The notes under the pieces: generated by a model
Told to the model about the DNA's origin: nothing
The model's input: the letters and a program-made list of their open reading frames with translations, nothing else
Databases searched by the model: none
In this document: piece after piece, positions 1 through 6,150 of the stretch
How positions within the stretch are numbered: position 1 is the stretch's first letter
Layout of the letters: every line of letters begins with the position of its first letter
NCBI GenBank assembly: GCA_020058355.1
Contig: JAGVEG010000025.1
Location: 1 to 7,717 of the forward strand
Direction: 5' to 3'
Length of the DNA stretch: 7,717 nucleotides
Source: Candidatus Berkelbacteria bacterium
Lineage (GTDB): Bacteria; Patescibacteriota; UBA1384; CAILIB01
Position numbers and translations under genes: made by a program

Positions 1-153
1 GCCTTCTTGGTGCTTGGCCCGGTGATTGATGTGCGAGCGCTCTCACTACAGCGACGTATCTTTGTGCCACGGGTACTGACCATTCTGGTTATCGGTATTG
101 TGCAGCTCATATTTATTGCAAGCTTGGCGATCCATAGATTCGGCTTACTATGA
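1..153 (+). CDS. C-terminal end of a probable UPF0718/ArsP_1-type permease (partial, 5' end outside window)
   Basis: The reading frame is open from base 1 and ends at the TGA at 151-153, giving 50 residues. The fragment starts AFLVLGPVIDVRALS and continues into a strongly hydrophobic segment (about residues 26-44, VLTILVIGIVQLIFIASLA), which looks like a last transmembrane helix. The GP..D...L stretch between helices suits the C-terminus of UPF0718/ArsP_1 (PF03773) permeases, the group containing Bacillus YcgR. The main support is context: the next gene is the typical partner of these permeases and overlaps it by ATGA (150-153), so the two are probably translationally coupled. The substrate cannot be read from this fragment. 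Some other polytopic membrane protein remains possible. Confidence 0.62.
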   Translation, partial: AFLVLGPVIDVRALSLQRRIFVPRVLTILVIGIVQLIFIASLAIHRFGLL

Positions 154-848
154 TAAACCTGTCTCGAAACCTCATTGACCATACCCAAAAGCAGCACTAT
201 CTGAAGGCAGGGGTATTTATGCTCTTTATTGTGGCGGTAGTGCTGCGCTGGTCTCAGAATGAGCTGGTCTACTTTATTCATCCACGGAGTATCTCGTTGA
301 TCGTGGCGGCGTCCCTTGTGTGTATCGGCTTGATTGCGGGGAGTTTCCTGCGAAAACTTCAGGACTTTCGCCATGTGACCACCAGAGAGTCTCTTCTGCT
401 ATTAGTGTGCTCGCTGTCTGTATTACTCATTCCGGCCCAGCCGTTGTCATCGCGCGTTTCTCAATTGCGTGCCGGTGTAACACTTTCGACAACGCGTGAT
501 CGTGGGAGTCTACCAAGTCAAACGCAACGGTTTACGGTACTGGATTGGGTGATTGCTTTGGCGAATGATCAGGCGGCTCTTCGCTACGAAGGAAAGCCGG
601 TTGATGTGATCGCTCTGCTTGAGTACAAGGATGAGGCACCCCGGCTTACGCGCTTGGTAGTTTCCTGCTGTGTGCTTGATGCTCAGCCAGTAGAGCTGAA
701 CGTTGTGGGTGAGGGTATTCCAGAAGAAGCAGGGCTCTGGATTCGTGTGATCGGAACGATGCGGTATACCGAGGAGAAAGAAGGCTTCGTTCAGCCAACA
801 AGTATTGAGGTCTTGAGCGAACCGCCAGCTGAGCCGTATCTTTACTAG
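150..848 (+). CDS. TIGR03943 (DUF1980, YcgQ-like) family membrane protein, putative permease partner subunit
   Basis: This 232-residue protein has three likely membrane segments (about residues 19-35, 46-67 and 81-95) followed by a soluble C-terminal domain (about 125-230). The C-terminal domain carries the family signature I recognise: G-K-P-V-D-V (148-153), then LVVSCCVLDAQPVEL (169-183) with adjacent cysteines C173 and C174 and D177. The CC-x-x-D pattern could bind a metal, but that is inference. Family knowledge: these proteins are encoded beside UPF0718/ArsP_1 permeases (YcgQ beside YcgR) and are thought to form a two-component transporter of unsettled substrate. The length is a little short but within the family's range. 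The ATG at 150 overlaps the upstream stop as ATGA. No Shine-Dalgarno sequence is visible, so translation probably depends on coupling. Confidence 0.8.
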   Translation: MINLSRNLIDHTQKQHYLKAGVFMLFIVAVVLRWSQNELVYFIHPRSISLIVAASLVCIGLIAGSFLRKLQDFRHVTTRESLLLLVCSLSVLLIPAQPLSSRVSQLRAGVTLSTTRDRGSLPSQTQRFTVLDWVIALANDQAALRYEGKPVDVIALLEYKDEAPRLTRLVVSCCVLDAQPVELNVVGEGIPEEAGLWIRVIGTMRYTEEKEGFVQPTSIEVLSEPPAEPYLY

Positions 849-849
849 T

Positions 850-2202
850 ATGCAGATTCCACGTTCACTTTTTGTACTGCAGGGAGGATTTTTTCTGGGA
901 GGTCTTGCCTTGATTATTATGAACAACTTGAGTGGCATCCGTTTTACTGACGTCCCTGATTCGATCGATGTCCGTGGTGAGATACGCCTTATTGCTAATC
1001 GACCGATTGCTGACGGCTTCGAGGTGGAACTTTCTGAAGAGGATGGTGACCAAGTGCAGCTTGCGGCGCGGAGCACAGGGAAAGCACTGGTCATCACACC
1101 TACGTATGCACTCACGTCAGGACAGACGTATCGGGTGAAGGTAGCAGGCTTCAGAGACAGATTTGGAAGCACGCCGCGCACCGTTGAACTTTCTCTTGCA
1201 ACCAGCGAAGCGCGGTATATTGGAAGAGCGGAGAACGGTTCCCTGTATCGTGTGTCCCCACAAACCAAGCAGCGGGAACTCGTGGTAGATGCTCCAATAA
1301 AAAGCTATGCCATTCAGCCACAGACAGGAGTTATTATTGCTACTGAGCAAGACGGCACGCGGTCACGACTTCATCGCATTACTGAAAATGGCCACCAGCG
1401 TGTTATTCGTGACTGGGAATATCGGACCTATAAAGACCTGCAATTCTGCAACGGCGGCACTACCTTGATCGCTGAGCGTATTATCTGGAGCACTGAAGGG
1501 GTGGCTGAGCAAAGCTATGTCCGTTTTGAGCTTGATGCAAAGGGGCAGCTCTCGGAGCCTGAGCAGCTCTTTGCTGATATCAGTATTCTCCCACTTGAGT
1601 TCTTCTGTAGTAGCACCAGTAGCCTGTTTGCCTACCGAGAGGGGGCTGTTTGGCTCAGCTCACTAGATGCACCTGATCAGCGTGAGTTGCTCGGTAGTTG
1701 GGAGCAGTTGCTTGGCTTCACCCCAAGTGATGAAGCGGTTATTGTCGCACGTGCCGGAGCACTAGAAGATGGTGCGGTCCGCACGTTGGTTGAGCTTGGT
1801 TTTAGCGGGGGAGAGCGCGTCCTTACGCCTGATGCTGAAGACGCTGAGTGGTGGTCGGGGGTGCAAACACCATTTGCCTCCTGGGTAACCACAACAGGTG
1901 AGTATGACCTGGATTACCGACGGAATGCCGATGTTCTGGTTGGAAAGTTTGTTGGCGGACGGCTGGAGACGGCGCGTATCGAGCGAGACCATCGAACCGG
2001 CCTGTACGAATACCCGACACTATCACCGGACGGTAGATTTCTGGTTGTGGGATATATCCCGGATACGGCCGATCGATTCGTTGCTGGACGACAGGATCCA
2101 CTCCCTTCATTTATTCATACATTTGAGCTTGCAGAAGATGGATCGCTGGGTACTCGAGAAATCAGTACTGAGCGCCTCGATCTCATTCAGTGGCACTGGT
2201 AA
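850..2202 (+). CDS. Membrane-anchored extracytoplasmic protein: Ig-like domain plus probable beta-propeller
   Basis: This 450-residue protein begins with a short uncleaved-looking N-terminal membrane anchor (about residues 8-24). Residues about 37-119 resemble a bacterial SbsA/Big_5 Ig-like domain, with the typical I.P...L..G..Y.V.V pattern (VITPTYALTSGQTYRVKVAG) and a Pro-Arg-Thr closing strand. Residues about 121-450 contain repeated short beta-strand blocks, and LSPDGRFLVVGY (391-402) is a typical TolB/WD40-like (PD40) blade motif. The rest of the propeller is inferred from pattern, not counted blade by blade. Only two cysteines were noticed in the outer part (C200 and C253), and they could pair. 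It starts one base after the DUF1980 gene stop, so it is almost certainly co-transcribed with the permease pair and may be its extracellular sensor, scaffold or ligand-binding part. The specific function is unknown. Confidence 0.68.
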   Translation: MQIPRSLFVLQGGFFLGGLALIIMNNLSGIRFTDVPDSIDVRGEIRLIANRPIADGFEVELSEEDGDQVQLAARSTGKALVITPTYALTSGQTYRVKVAGFRDRFGSTPRTVELSLATSEARYIGRAENGSLYRVSPQTKQRELVVDAPIKSYAIQPQTGVIIATEQDGTRSRLHRITENGHQRVIRDWEYRTYKDLQFCNGGTTLIAERIIWSTEGVAEQSYVRFELDAKGQLSEPEQLFADISILPLEFFCSSTSSLFAYREGAVWLSSLDAPDQRELLGSWEQLLGFTPSDEAVIVARAGALEDGAVRTLVELGFSGGERVLTPDAEDAEWWSGVQTPFASWVTTTGEYDLDYRRNADVLVGKFVGGRLETARIERDHRTGLYEYPTLSPDGRFLVVGYIPDTADRFVAGRQDPLPSFIHTFELAEDGSLGTREISTERLDLIQWHW

Positions 2203-2205
2203 TGA

Positions 2206-2242
2206 TTGCAGTAGGTAGGAGCCTCGAGGTATACTTTTAGTA
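2206..2242 (+). promoter_or_regulatory. Putative sigma70-type promoter giving a leaderless mRNA
   Basis: TTGCAG (2206-2211) is a good -35 match. After an 18-base spacer comes TATACT (2230-2235), a strong -10 match. Six bases follow before the ATG at 2242, which puts the predicted transcription start on or next to the A of the start codon. The same arrangement recurs at 5029-5065. ATACT-TTT-AGTAT (2231-2243) forms a small dyad across the -10 and start codon. A GAGG at 2226-2229 lies 12 bases upstream of the ATG, too far for a normal ribosome site, and it would lie outside the mRNA if the promoter call is right. Confidence 0.62.
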
Positions 2243-4386
2243 TGCGTAGCCTCCGGCATTTCTTAGCTATTTCACTTGCCATTCTTGGTTTTATCCCGTT
2301 TTTTGTTGAGGCCGCTACCACCGCACCTGACCTTGTTTCCTATCAGGGGCGCCTCTATGACTCTTCAGGAAATCTGCTGGGTGGTACCGGAACAACCTAC
2401 TGTTTCCGCTTTAGTATCCACACGACTGCTTCAGGGGGAAGTCAGCTCTGGCCAGCTGGTGCCCCTACGCCTGATCAGCTCCAAGTTCGCTATGGCGTTT
2501 TCAACGCATTGGTAGGAACGGCCGACTCACTCGCCGGGTATGACTTCAGTGCTAACCCAACCAGCTACCTGCAGATTCAGGTCGCTCCTTTTTCGGGATC
2601 ATGCGGTGCCTACGAAACGCTTACTCCGCGCCAGCAGATTGTATCAGCGGGGCAGTCAAAGAATGCTGATACCGTTGATGGTGCTGATGTTGGTACAGGG
2701 GCCAATAACATCTTGAAACTTACTGCAGCAGGAGCGATCAGTATTGCCGGCAACGCCACCATCGGTGGTGGAGCTTTGGGTCTGGGTACAGCGTCAAGCC
2801 AAACCGGAAGTATTGCTTTTTCAAACTCAACCAACGCCAATACACTCACGATTCAGAGTGGCGTCACCAGTGCTTCGTACAGCCTTACGCTGCCACCGGC
2901 ACAGGGAGCAGCAAACTCGGTGCTCACGAATGACGGTTCTGGAATCCTGAGCTGGTCAACTTCGGGCTGTCCTGCATGTGTCGTAAACGGTAGTAGTATC
3001 AGTGCCCTTACAAACACTGTGCAACCAACGGCAGATGTTCCAGCACTTTCGCTCCGACAGACAACTGCGGTTGGTCCAACAACTGATATCTTTAGCATTT
3101 CAGATAGCCCAGGCACAGGACTTCTCCTGCGGGTAACGAGTATGCAGGGCATCATTCTCAGTCCTGCTGCAGGGCAGGCAGTGGCAACCAGCTTGGCCAC
3201 CGGCTCCAGTGCTACCTTCGCAGCAACCGGTGCTCCTTCAACAGATCTGCTTTCAGTAACTAATGCGGGACAGCTCCCAACGGTGGATAATATTGCCGGC
3301 CTCGCGGTTTCCTATACTGCGGCAAATAATGCAAATACTCATAGCGGTGCAAACATATCTATCACTCCCGGCACGAGCACCGGCACTATTCACGGTGTTC
3401 AGGTTTCTGCGACAGCAGCCTCAGCAACAGGAGGACTCCTCAATGGCATTATGTTGAATGGCCCAGGTGTGGCCGGACTTGGTACTGATACCGCACTGAA
3501 GATTGGTACTGGCTGGGATCGTGGTATTCAGGTTGATTCAGGAAACATTTACCTGAAAAGTGTGACTCCAGGTATTGCCCCTGGTGCCGCAATTACCGGC
3601 TATAGCCAGCTCTATGCGGCAGACCGTCTCGGTATCTCAATGCCACACTTCCAGAGTGGGGATGCCTCAACAGAAATTATTCGACCGAGCGCTCGAGATA
3701 CCCATCTAGTCACTGTTCCTGCTAGTAGCGCTGGTGCAATGGTGAGTGATGGCGCCACACATTCCACACTTGGTACTGCAGCTCTTATTAATAATCAAGT
3801 CGTTGGTATTGCGACGCGCTTTACTTCATCTGCGGGAGTACGAAATATTGGCTACTCAACAACAAATACTTTTTACTACCGGGGTACGGCAGGAGTTGGT
3901 TCTGCGAGTGGCTTTTCATACAAGTCTCGTATTTATTTGGACGGTGTACTCACTAACTACACCTCGACAACTACCGGAACCAGAATGTTTTTTGGCATGA
4001 TGAGCGGTACACTCGGTAATCTCAATGTAGATCATCCAGTACTTCATCGTGTTGGGTTTTCTTACCAGCCAAATACCGATGCGGCAAACTTCTATTTTGC
4101 AAGCTGTGACAATACTGCAGGTGGCTGTGTGGCTAGTCGGCAAAATACCGGTATGGCTCTGGCAGTAGACAAGGTGTATGAGCTTGAGATGCGCTGTGAG
4201 CTTGGCTGTACTACTGTATATTGGGAGATTCAAAACCTTACTGACAACACGCGTCAAACAGGCTCAGTAAATACAACCCTTCCTGCTGCAGCTACCTCTC
4301 TTCGCGCGGTCAGTGGTATGTATGCACTATCAACAACGGCACGAAGCTTTGGTTTAAAGCAGGCTTCATACGAAACTCCTTACTAG
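2242..4386 (+). CDS. Large secreted mosaic surface protein with phage tail-fibre/adhesin-like C-terminal half
   Basis: This 714-residue protein starts with a signal peptide (MRSLRHFLAISLAILGFIPF, cleavage probably near VEA-A, residues 22-25). Residues about 31-135 form the 'SYQGRLYDSSGNLL...G..YCFRFSI' domain often found at the start of surface proteins in Parcubacteria-like genomes. Residues about 140-240 are Gly/Ala/Ser/Thr-rich and end in the SYSLTLPPAQGAANSVLTND type motif (212-231), followed by a CPAC pair (243-246). Residues about 260-440 hold beta-rich low-complexity sequence with a TALKIGTGWDRGIQVDSGNIY-like segment. From about 453 the protein looks phage-like: GYSQLYAADRLGISM (453-467), then a likely beta-sandwich (about 510-714) with FFGMMSG, YELEM and TTLPAA blocks, similar to phage tail or virion receptor-binding domains. 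The likely role is attachment or surface display. No catalytic residues were recognised. Its own promoter lies immediately upstream. Confidence 0.72.
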   Translation: MRSLRHFLAISLAILGFIPFFVEAATTAPDLVSYQGRLYDSSGNLLGGTGTTYCFRFSIHTTASGGSQLWPAGAPTPDQLQVRYGVFNALVGTADSLAGYDFSANPTSYLQIQVAPFSGSCGAYETLTPRQQIVSAGQSKNADTVDGADVGTGANNILKLTAAGAISIAGNATIGGGALGLGTASSQTGSIAFSNSTNANTLTIQSGVTSASYSLTLPPAQGAANSVLTNDGSGILSWSTSGCPACVVNGSSISALTNTVQPTADVPALSLRQTTAVGPTTDIFSISDSPGTGLLLRVTSMQGIILSPAAGQAVATSLATGSSATFAATGAPSTDLLSVTNAGQLPTVDNIAGLAVSYTAANNANTHSGANISITPGTSTGTIHGVQVSATAASATGGLLNGIMLNGPGVAGLGTDTALKIGTGWDRGIQVDSGNIYLKSVTPGIAPGAAITGYSQLYAADRLGISMPHFQSGDASTEIIRPSARDTHLVTVPASSAGAMVSDGATHSTLGTAALINNQVVGIATRFTSSAGVRNIGYSTTNTFYYRGTAGVGSASGFSYKSRIYLDGVLTNYTSTTTGTRMFFGMMSGTLGNLNVDHPVLHRVGFSYQPNTDAANFYFASCDNTAGGCVASRQNTGMALAVDKVYELEMRCELGCTTVYWEIQNLTDNTRQTGSVNTTLPAAATSLRAVSGMYALSTTARSFGLKQASYETPY

Positions 4387-4412
4387 TCTTGGTGGTTTTT
4401 TCTGGGTAATTC

Positions 4413-4428
4413 TGGTACACTATGTGTA
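4413..4428 (+). promoter_or_regulatory. Possible extended -10 promoter for the Nudix gene
   Basis: TGG (4413-4415) directly followed by TACACT (4416-4421) is an extended -10 pattern. A -35 is weak: TGGTTT at 4393-4398 with a 17-base spacer. If used with the spacing seen at the other two promoters here, transcription would begin near A4428 and leave a leader of about 58 bases before the ATG at 4486. Bases 4419-4430 (ACTATGTGTAGC) match 10 of 12 positions of the AGTATGCGTAGC found at the other two start modules. A second weak -10 candidate, TAGATT (4475-4480), sits 5 bases before the ATG and would give a leaderless message instead. Confidence 0.35.
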
Positions 4429-4481
4429 GCTTCCCGGATTACCGGATTGTCAGCAGCCCCCAGACGGGCTTCCCTAGATTA
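4429..4481 (+). repeat. Short direct repeats in the Nudix gene leader
   Basis: GCTTCCCGGATTA (4429-4441) recurs as GCTTCCCTAGATTA (4468-4481), identical apart from one substitution and a one-base insertion. Inside the first copy CCGGATT is itself tandemly repeated (4434-4440 and 4442-4448). The same bases can form a small CCGG-ATTA-CCGG hairpin (4434-4445). The role is unknown. It could be a leader-RNA or protein-binding element, or chance in a short gap. Confidence 0.4.
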
Positions 4482-4485
4482 CTGT

Positions 4486-5022
4486 ATGCCGCCCATTCTT
4501 ACTCTTTCGCGCGCTGTAAATGTGTGCGCTGCCGCAATTATCGTACGCGATAAGCAGGTTTTATTGGTGCAAGAACAAAAAGGCCAGATTGCCGGCCGCT
4601 GGAATATGCCCGGCGGAAAAGTTGAAAGCGAAGAAACTGCTACCGAGGCAATCGTTCGTGAGGTTTGGGAAGAAACCGGCTATCGCGTACAGCCTTTTGC
4701 TATCGGTGAAGTGCAGTACCTGCCATGGCCCGATCGCCCTGGGGTGACCATCTGTTTTGTCTACTGGTGTATTGTCGCCGAAGAGCCACGGGTAAACGAA
4801 GAGGGGAATCATCCCTTCCCAACCCGGTGGGTGACTCGTGAAGAACTTGTTGACCTTGTTAACCAAGGCGTGTTCCGCAATGAGTCCGCTGTAAAAGTAG
4901 TAGAGCTTGCCCTACGTGGGCAGCGTTTTCCACTTGAGGTTATCCGTGAGGCGCCGCATCCTGGTATTCCTCGATACTCAGGCAAGCGTCGCCAGCCACA
5001 GAATCGTCAACGACCTCGTTAG
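4486..5022 (+). CDS. Nudix hydrolase
   Basis: This 178-residue cytoplasmic enzyme has a complete Nudix box (GX5EX7REUXEEXGU) at residues 44-66: G44, E50, R58-E59, E62-E63 and G65, with the metal-binding REVWEE core intact. It is preceded by RWNMPGG (38-44), the usual lead-in. The family splits nucleoside diphosphates linked to another group (such as oxidised dNTPs, ADP-ribose or NADH), using Mg2+ or Mn2+. The exact substrate cannot be chosen from sequence. Residues about 110-130 (HPFPTRWVTREELVDLV) match the common Nudix C-terminal helix region. The end is very basic and Gln-rich (RRQPQNRQRPR). The ATG at 4486 is preferred because Nudix domains start close to VNVCAAAIIV. A TTG at 4447 would add 13 residues of no family character. 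No Shine-Dalgarno site is seen. Confidence 0.9.
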   Translation: MPPILTLSRAVNVCAAAIIVRDKQVLLVQEQKGQIAGRWNMPGGKVESEETATEAIVREVWEETGYRVQPFAIGEVQYLPWPDRPGVTICFVYWCIVAEEPRVNEEGNHPFPTRWVTREELVDLVNQGVFRNESAVKVVELALRGQRFPLEVIREAPHPGIPRYSGKRRQPQNRQRPR

Positions 5023-5028
5023 AGCACC

Positions 5029-5065
5029 TTGTAGCGGGTAGGTGAAATAGCGCATACTAGTAGTA
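5029..5065 (+). promoter_or_regulatory. Putative promoter giving a leaderless mRNA, second copy of the start module
   Basis: TTGTAG (5029-5034) as -35, an 18-base spacer, CATACT (5053-5058) as -10, then six bases to the ATG at 5065. Every spacing equals that of the promoter at 2206-2242, and the following bases TAGTATGCGTAGC (5061-5073) are identical to 2238-2250. No ribosome binding site is visible near the start, which fits initiation on a leaderless message. Confidence 0.6.
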
Positions 5066-5076
5066 TGCGTAGCGGG
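5031..5076 (+). repeat. Direct repeat GTAGCGGG flanking the promoter
   Basis: GTAGCGGG occurs at 5031-5038, overlapping the proposed -35, and again at 5069-5076, just inside the coding sequence. The copies start 38 bases apart, about three and a half helical turns. They could be paired regulator half-sites or chance. Confidence 0.3.
5051..5069. repeat. Perfect 9-base inverted repeat over the -10 element and start codon
   Basis: CGCATACTA (5051-5059) and TAGTATGCG (5061-5069) are exact reverse complements around a single central G at 5060. The dyad covers the -10 box, the predicted transcription start and the ATG. It is placed as an operator would be, but only its right arm would be transcribed if the mRNA is leaderless, so an RNA hairpin is unlikely. 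Confidence 0.55.
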
Positions 5077-6150
5077 ATATTTGCGGCGGTTGCCACCATA
5101 GTGCTCCTTGGACCTACTTTGGTGGGGGCCACGGATTATAGTTCAGCGGGTTACATCGTACGTGACCCGGTTTTGGGGCAGGGCGGTACGCAGCACAGTA
5201 CGAGTGCTGGGTATCAGGTGCGTGGTGTAGTTGGTGACCTTGCAATCGGTGAGGGTACGAGTGCCACCTATCAACTACGAGGTGGCTCACAGCCGTACGA
5301 TGAGACTGCTCCGATTGACGGTGTTGTCAGGGATGGTGCTGGTGTTGATAGTGATGAACAGGCTGGAATGACCCAGCTTGATGCAAACTGGCTCTCCTAC
5401 AGTGATCCTGAGTCAGGTATTGGGAGTTATGAGTATCAGCTTGCTCGTACCATTGATACCTTTTATTGGAACGCTGGAACAAGTAGCTGGGCGGCTTCAG
5501 TTACCTGGAATAATGCAGGACTTACCACTTCGGTGGCGCTTACTCACGCAAATTTGGCACTGCGCACCGGTACTGATTACTACTTCTGTGTACGGGCGAT
5601 AAATAACGCCGGTATAGCCAGTACTGGTGTGTGTAGTGATGGCCTTGTCGTGCTACCGAGCGCCACCCTTGATCTCAGTACGGCACTGGTAACCCTGCCT
5701 GCGATGGCACTTGGGGGAACTACTGATGCTACTGCGACCATGACTGCCACCGTAGTTACCAACGCAGCCCAGGGTTATGTACTCTATGCAAGTAAGTCAG
5801 CCGCCTTTGCTAATCTTACCAATCCTACTGCTACATTTACCGATGTAAGTGGAGCCTGTCTTACGTCTGGCTCGGTTTGGCCGGGTGGCGGGTTCTTTGG
5901 GGTGACAAGTAGCGACACCGTGGTGGGTACTAATAAATTCTTGAGCGCTACCCGCTACTGTGGTCTACCAACCACTGACGATCCAGCTGTCAGTGGCATT
6001 GCGGTAGCCGAACGCGCCGTGACGCCCGAAGTAACAGGTGGTAGTGTTACCGATGTTCATACAATTACCTACCGTGCGGCAATTACTTCAACAACTCTTG
6101 CAGGTGCCTACCAAACAGAAGCACTGTTTGCGCTCTGGCCTCGTTTTTAG
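5065..6150 (+). CDS. Secreted surface protein: SAGY repeats, FN3-like domain, WxL-like C-terminal beta domain
   Basis: This 361-residue protein has a signal peptide with probable cleavage after LVGA (residue 22). Residues 23-75 contain three related beta repeats (SAGYIVRD, SAGYQVRG, SATYQLRG), a pattern common at the N-terminus of secreted proteins in Patescibacteria. Residues about 81-197 look like a fibronectin type III or related Ig-fold domain, ending DYYFCVRAINNAG and with C175 and C190 available for pairing. Residues about 200-361 form a Thr/Ala-rich beta domain (TATVVTNAAQGYVLYA ... TITYRAAITSTTLAGAYQTEALF) resembling WxL-type or pilus-associated domains, though the canonical Trp-x-Leu motifs are not clear. 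The next gene overlaps it and resembles a WxL-interacting protein, so the pair probably acts together at the cell surface. No anchor is present in this protein itself, so attachment through the partner is the simplest inference. Confidence 0.68.
   Translation: MRSGIFAAVATIVLLGPTLVGATDYSSAGYIVRDPVLGQGGTQHSTSAGYQVRGVVGDLAIGEGTSATYQLRGGSQPYDETAPIDGVVRDGAGVDSDEQAGMTQLDANWLSYSDPESGIGSYEYQLARTIDTFYWNAGTSSWAASVTWNNAGLTTSVALTHANLALRTGTDYYFCVRAINNAGIASTGVCSDGLVVLPSATLDLSTALVTLPAMALGGTTDATATMTATVVTNAAQGYVLYASKSAAFANLTNPTATFTDVSGACLTSGSVWPGGGFFGVTSSDTVVGTNKFLSATRYCGLPTTDDPAVSGIAVAERAVTPEVTGGSVTDVHTITYRAAITSTTLAGAYQTEALFALWPRF

Noticed and set aside
510..1268. Long minus-strand ORF of 252 codons
   Set aside because: It lies antisense across two well-supported + strand genes, has no recognisable domain, and its composition looks like a shadow frame.
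2222..2229. Palindrome CCTCGAGG before the 714-residue gene, as a terminator stem
   Set aside because: It is only 8 bases, has no loop and is not followed by a clean T-run. The TTTT after it belongs to the promoter and start region.
2744..3600. Low-complexity Gly/Ala/Ser/Thr-rich region of the 714-residue gene, as a tandem DNA repeat
   Set aside because: The protein is repetitive in character, but no exact DNA repeat unit was found.
4387..4412. T-run at 4396-4401 after the 714-residue gene, as a rho-independent terminator
   Set aside because: No GC-rich hairpin is found just before the T-run.
4447..4485. TTG at 4447 as start of the Nudix gene
   Set aside because: The 13 added residues have no family support and overlap the repeat-bearing leader. 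The ATG at 4486 places the domain start normally.
4422..4553. 43-codon ORF starting ATGTGTAGC, possibly a leader peptide
   Set aside because: It runs out of frame into the Nudix gene and shows no signal peptide or attenuator-like codon run. The ATG would lie upstream of the predicted transcription start.
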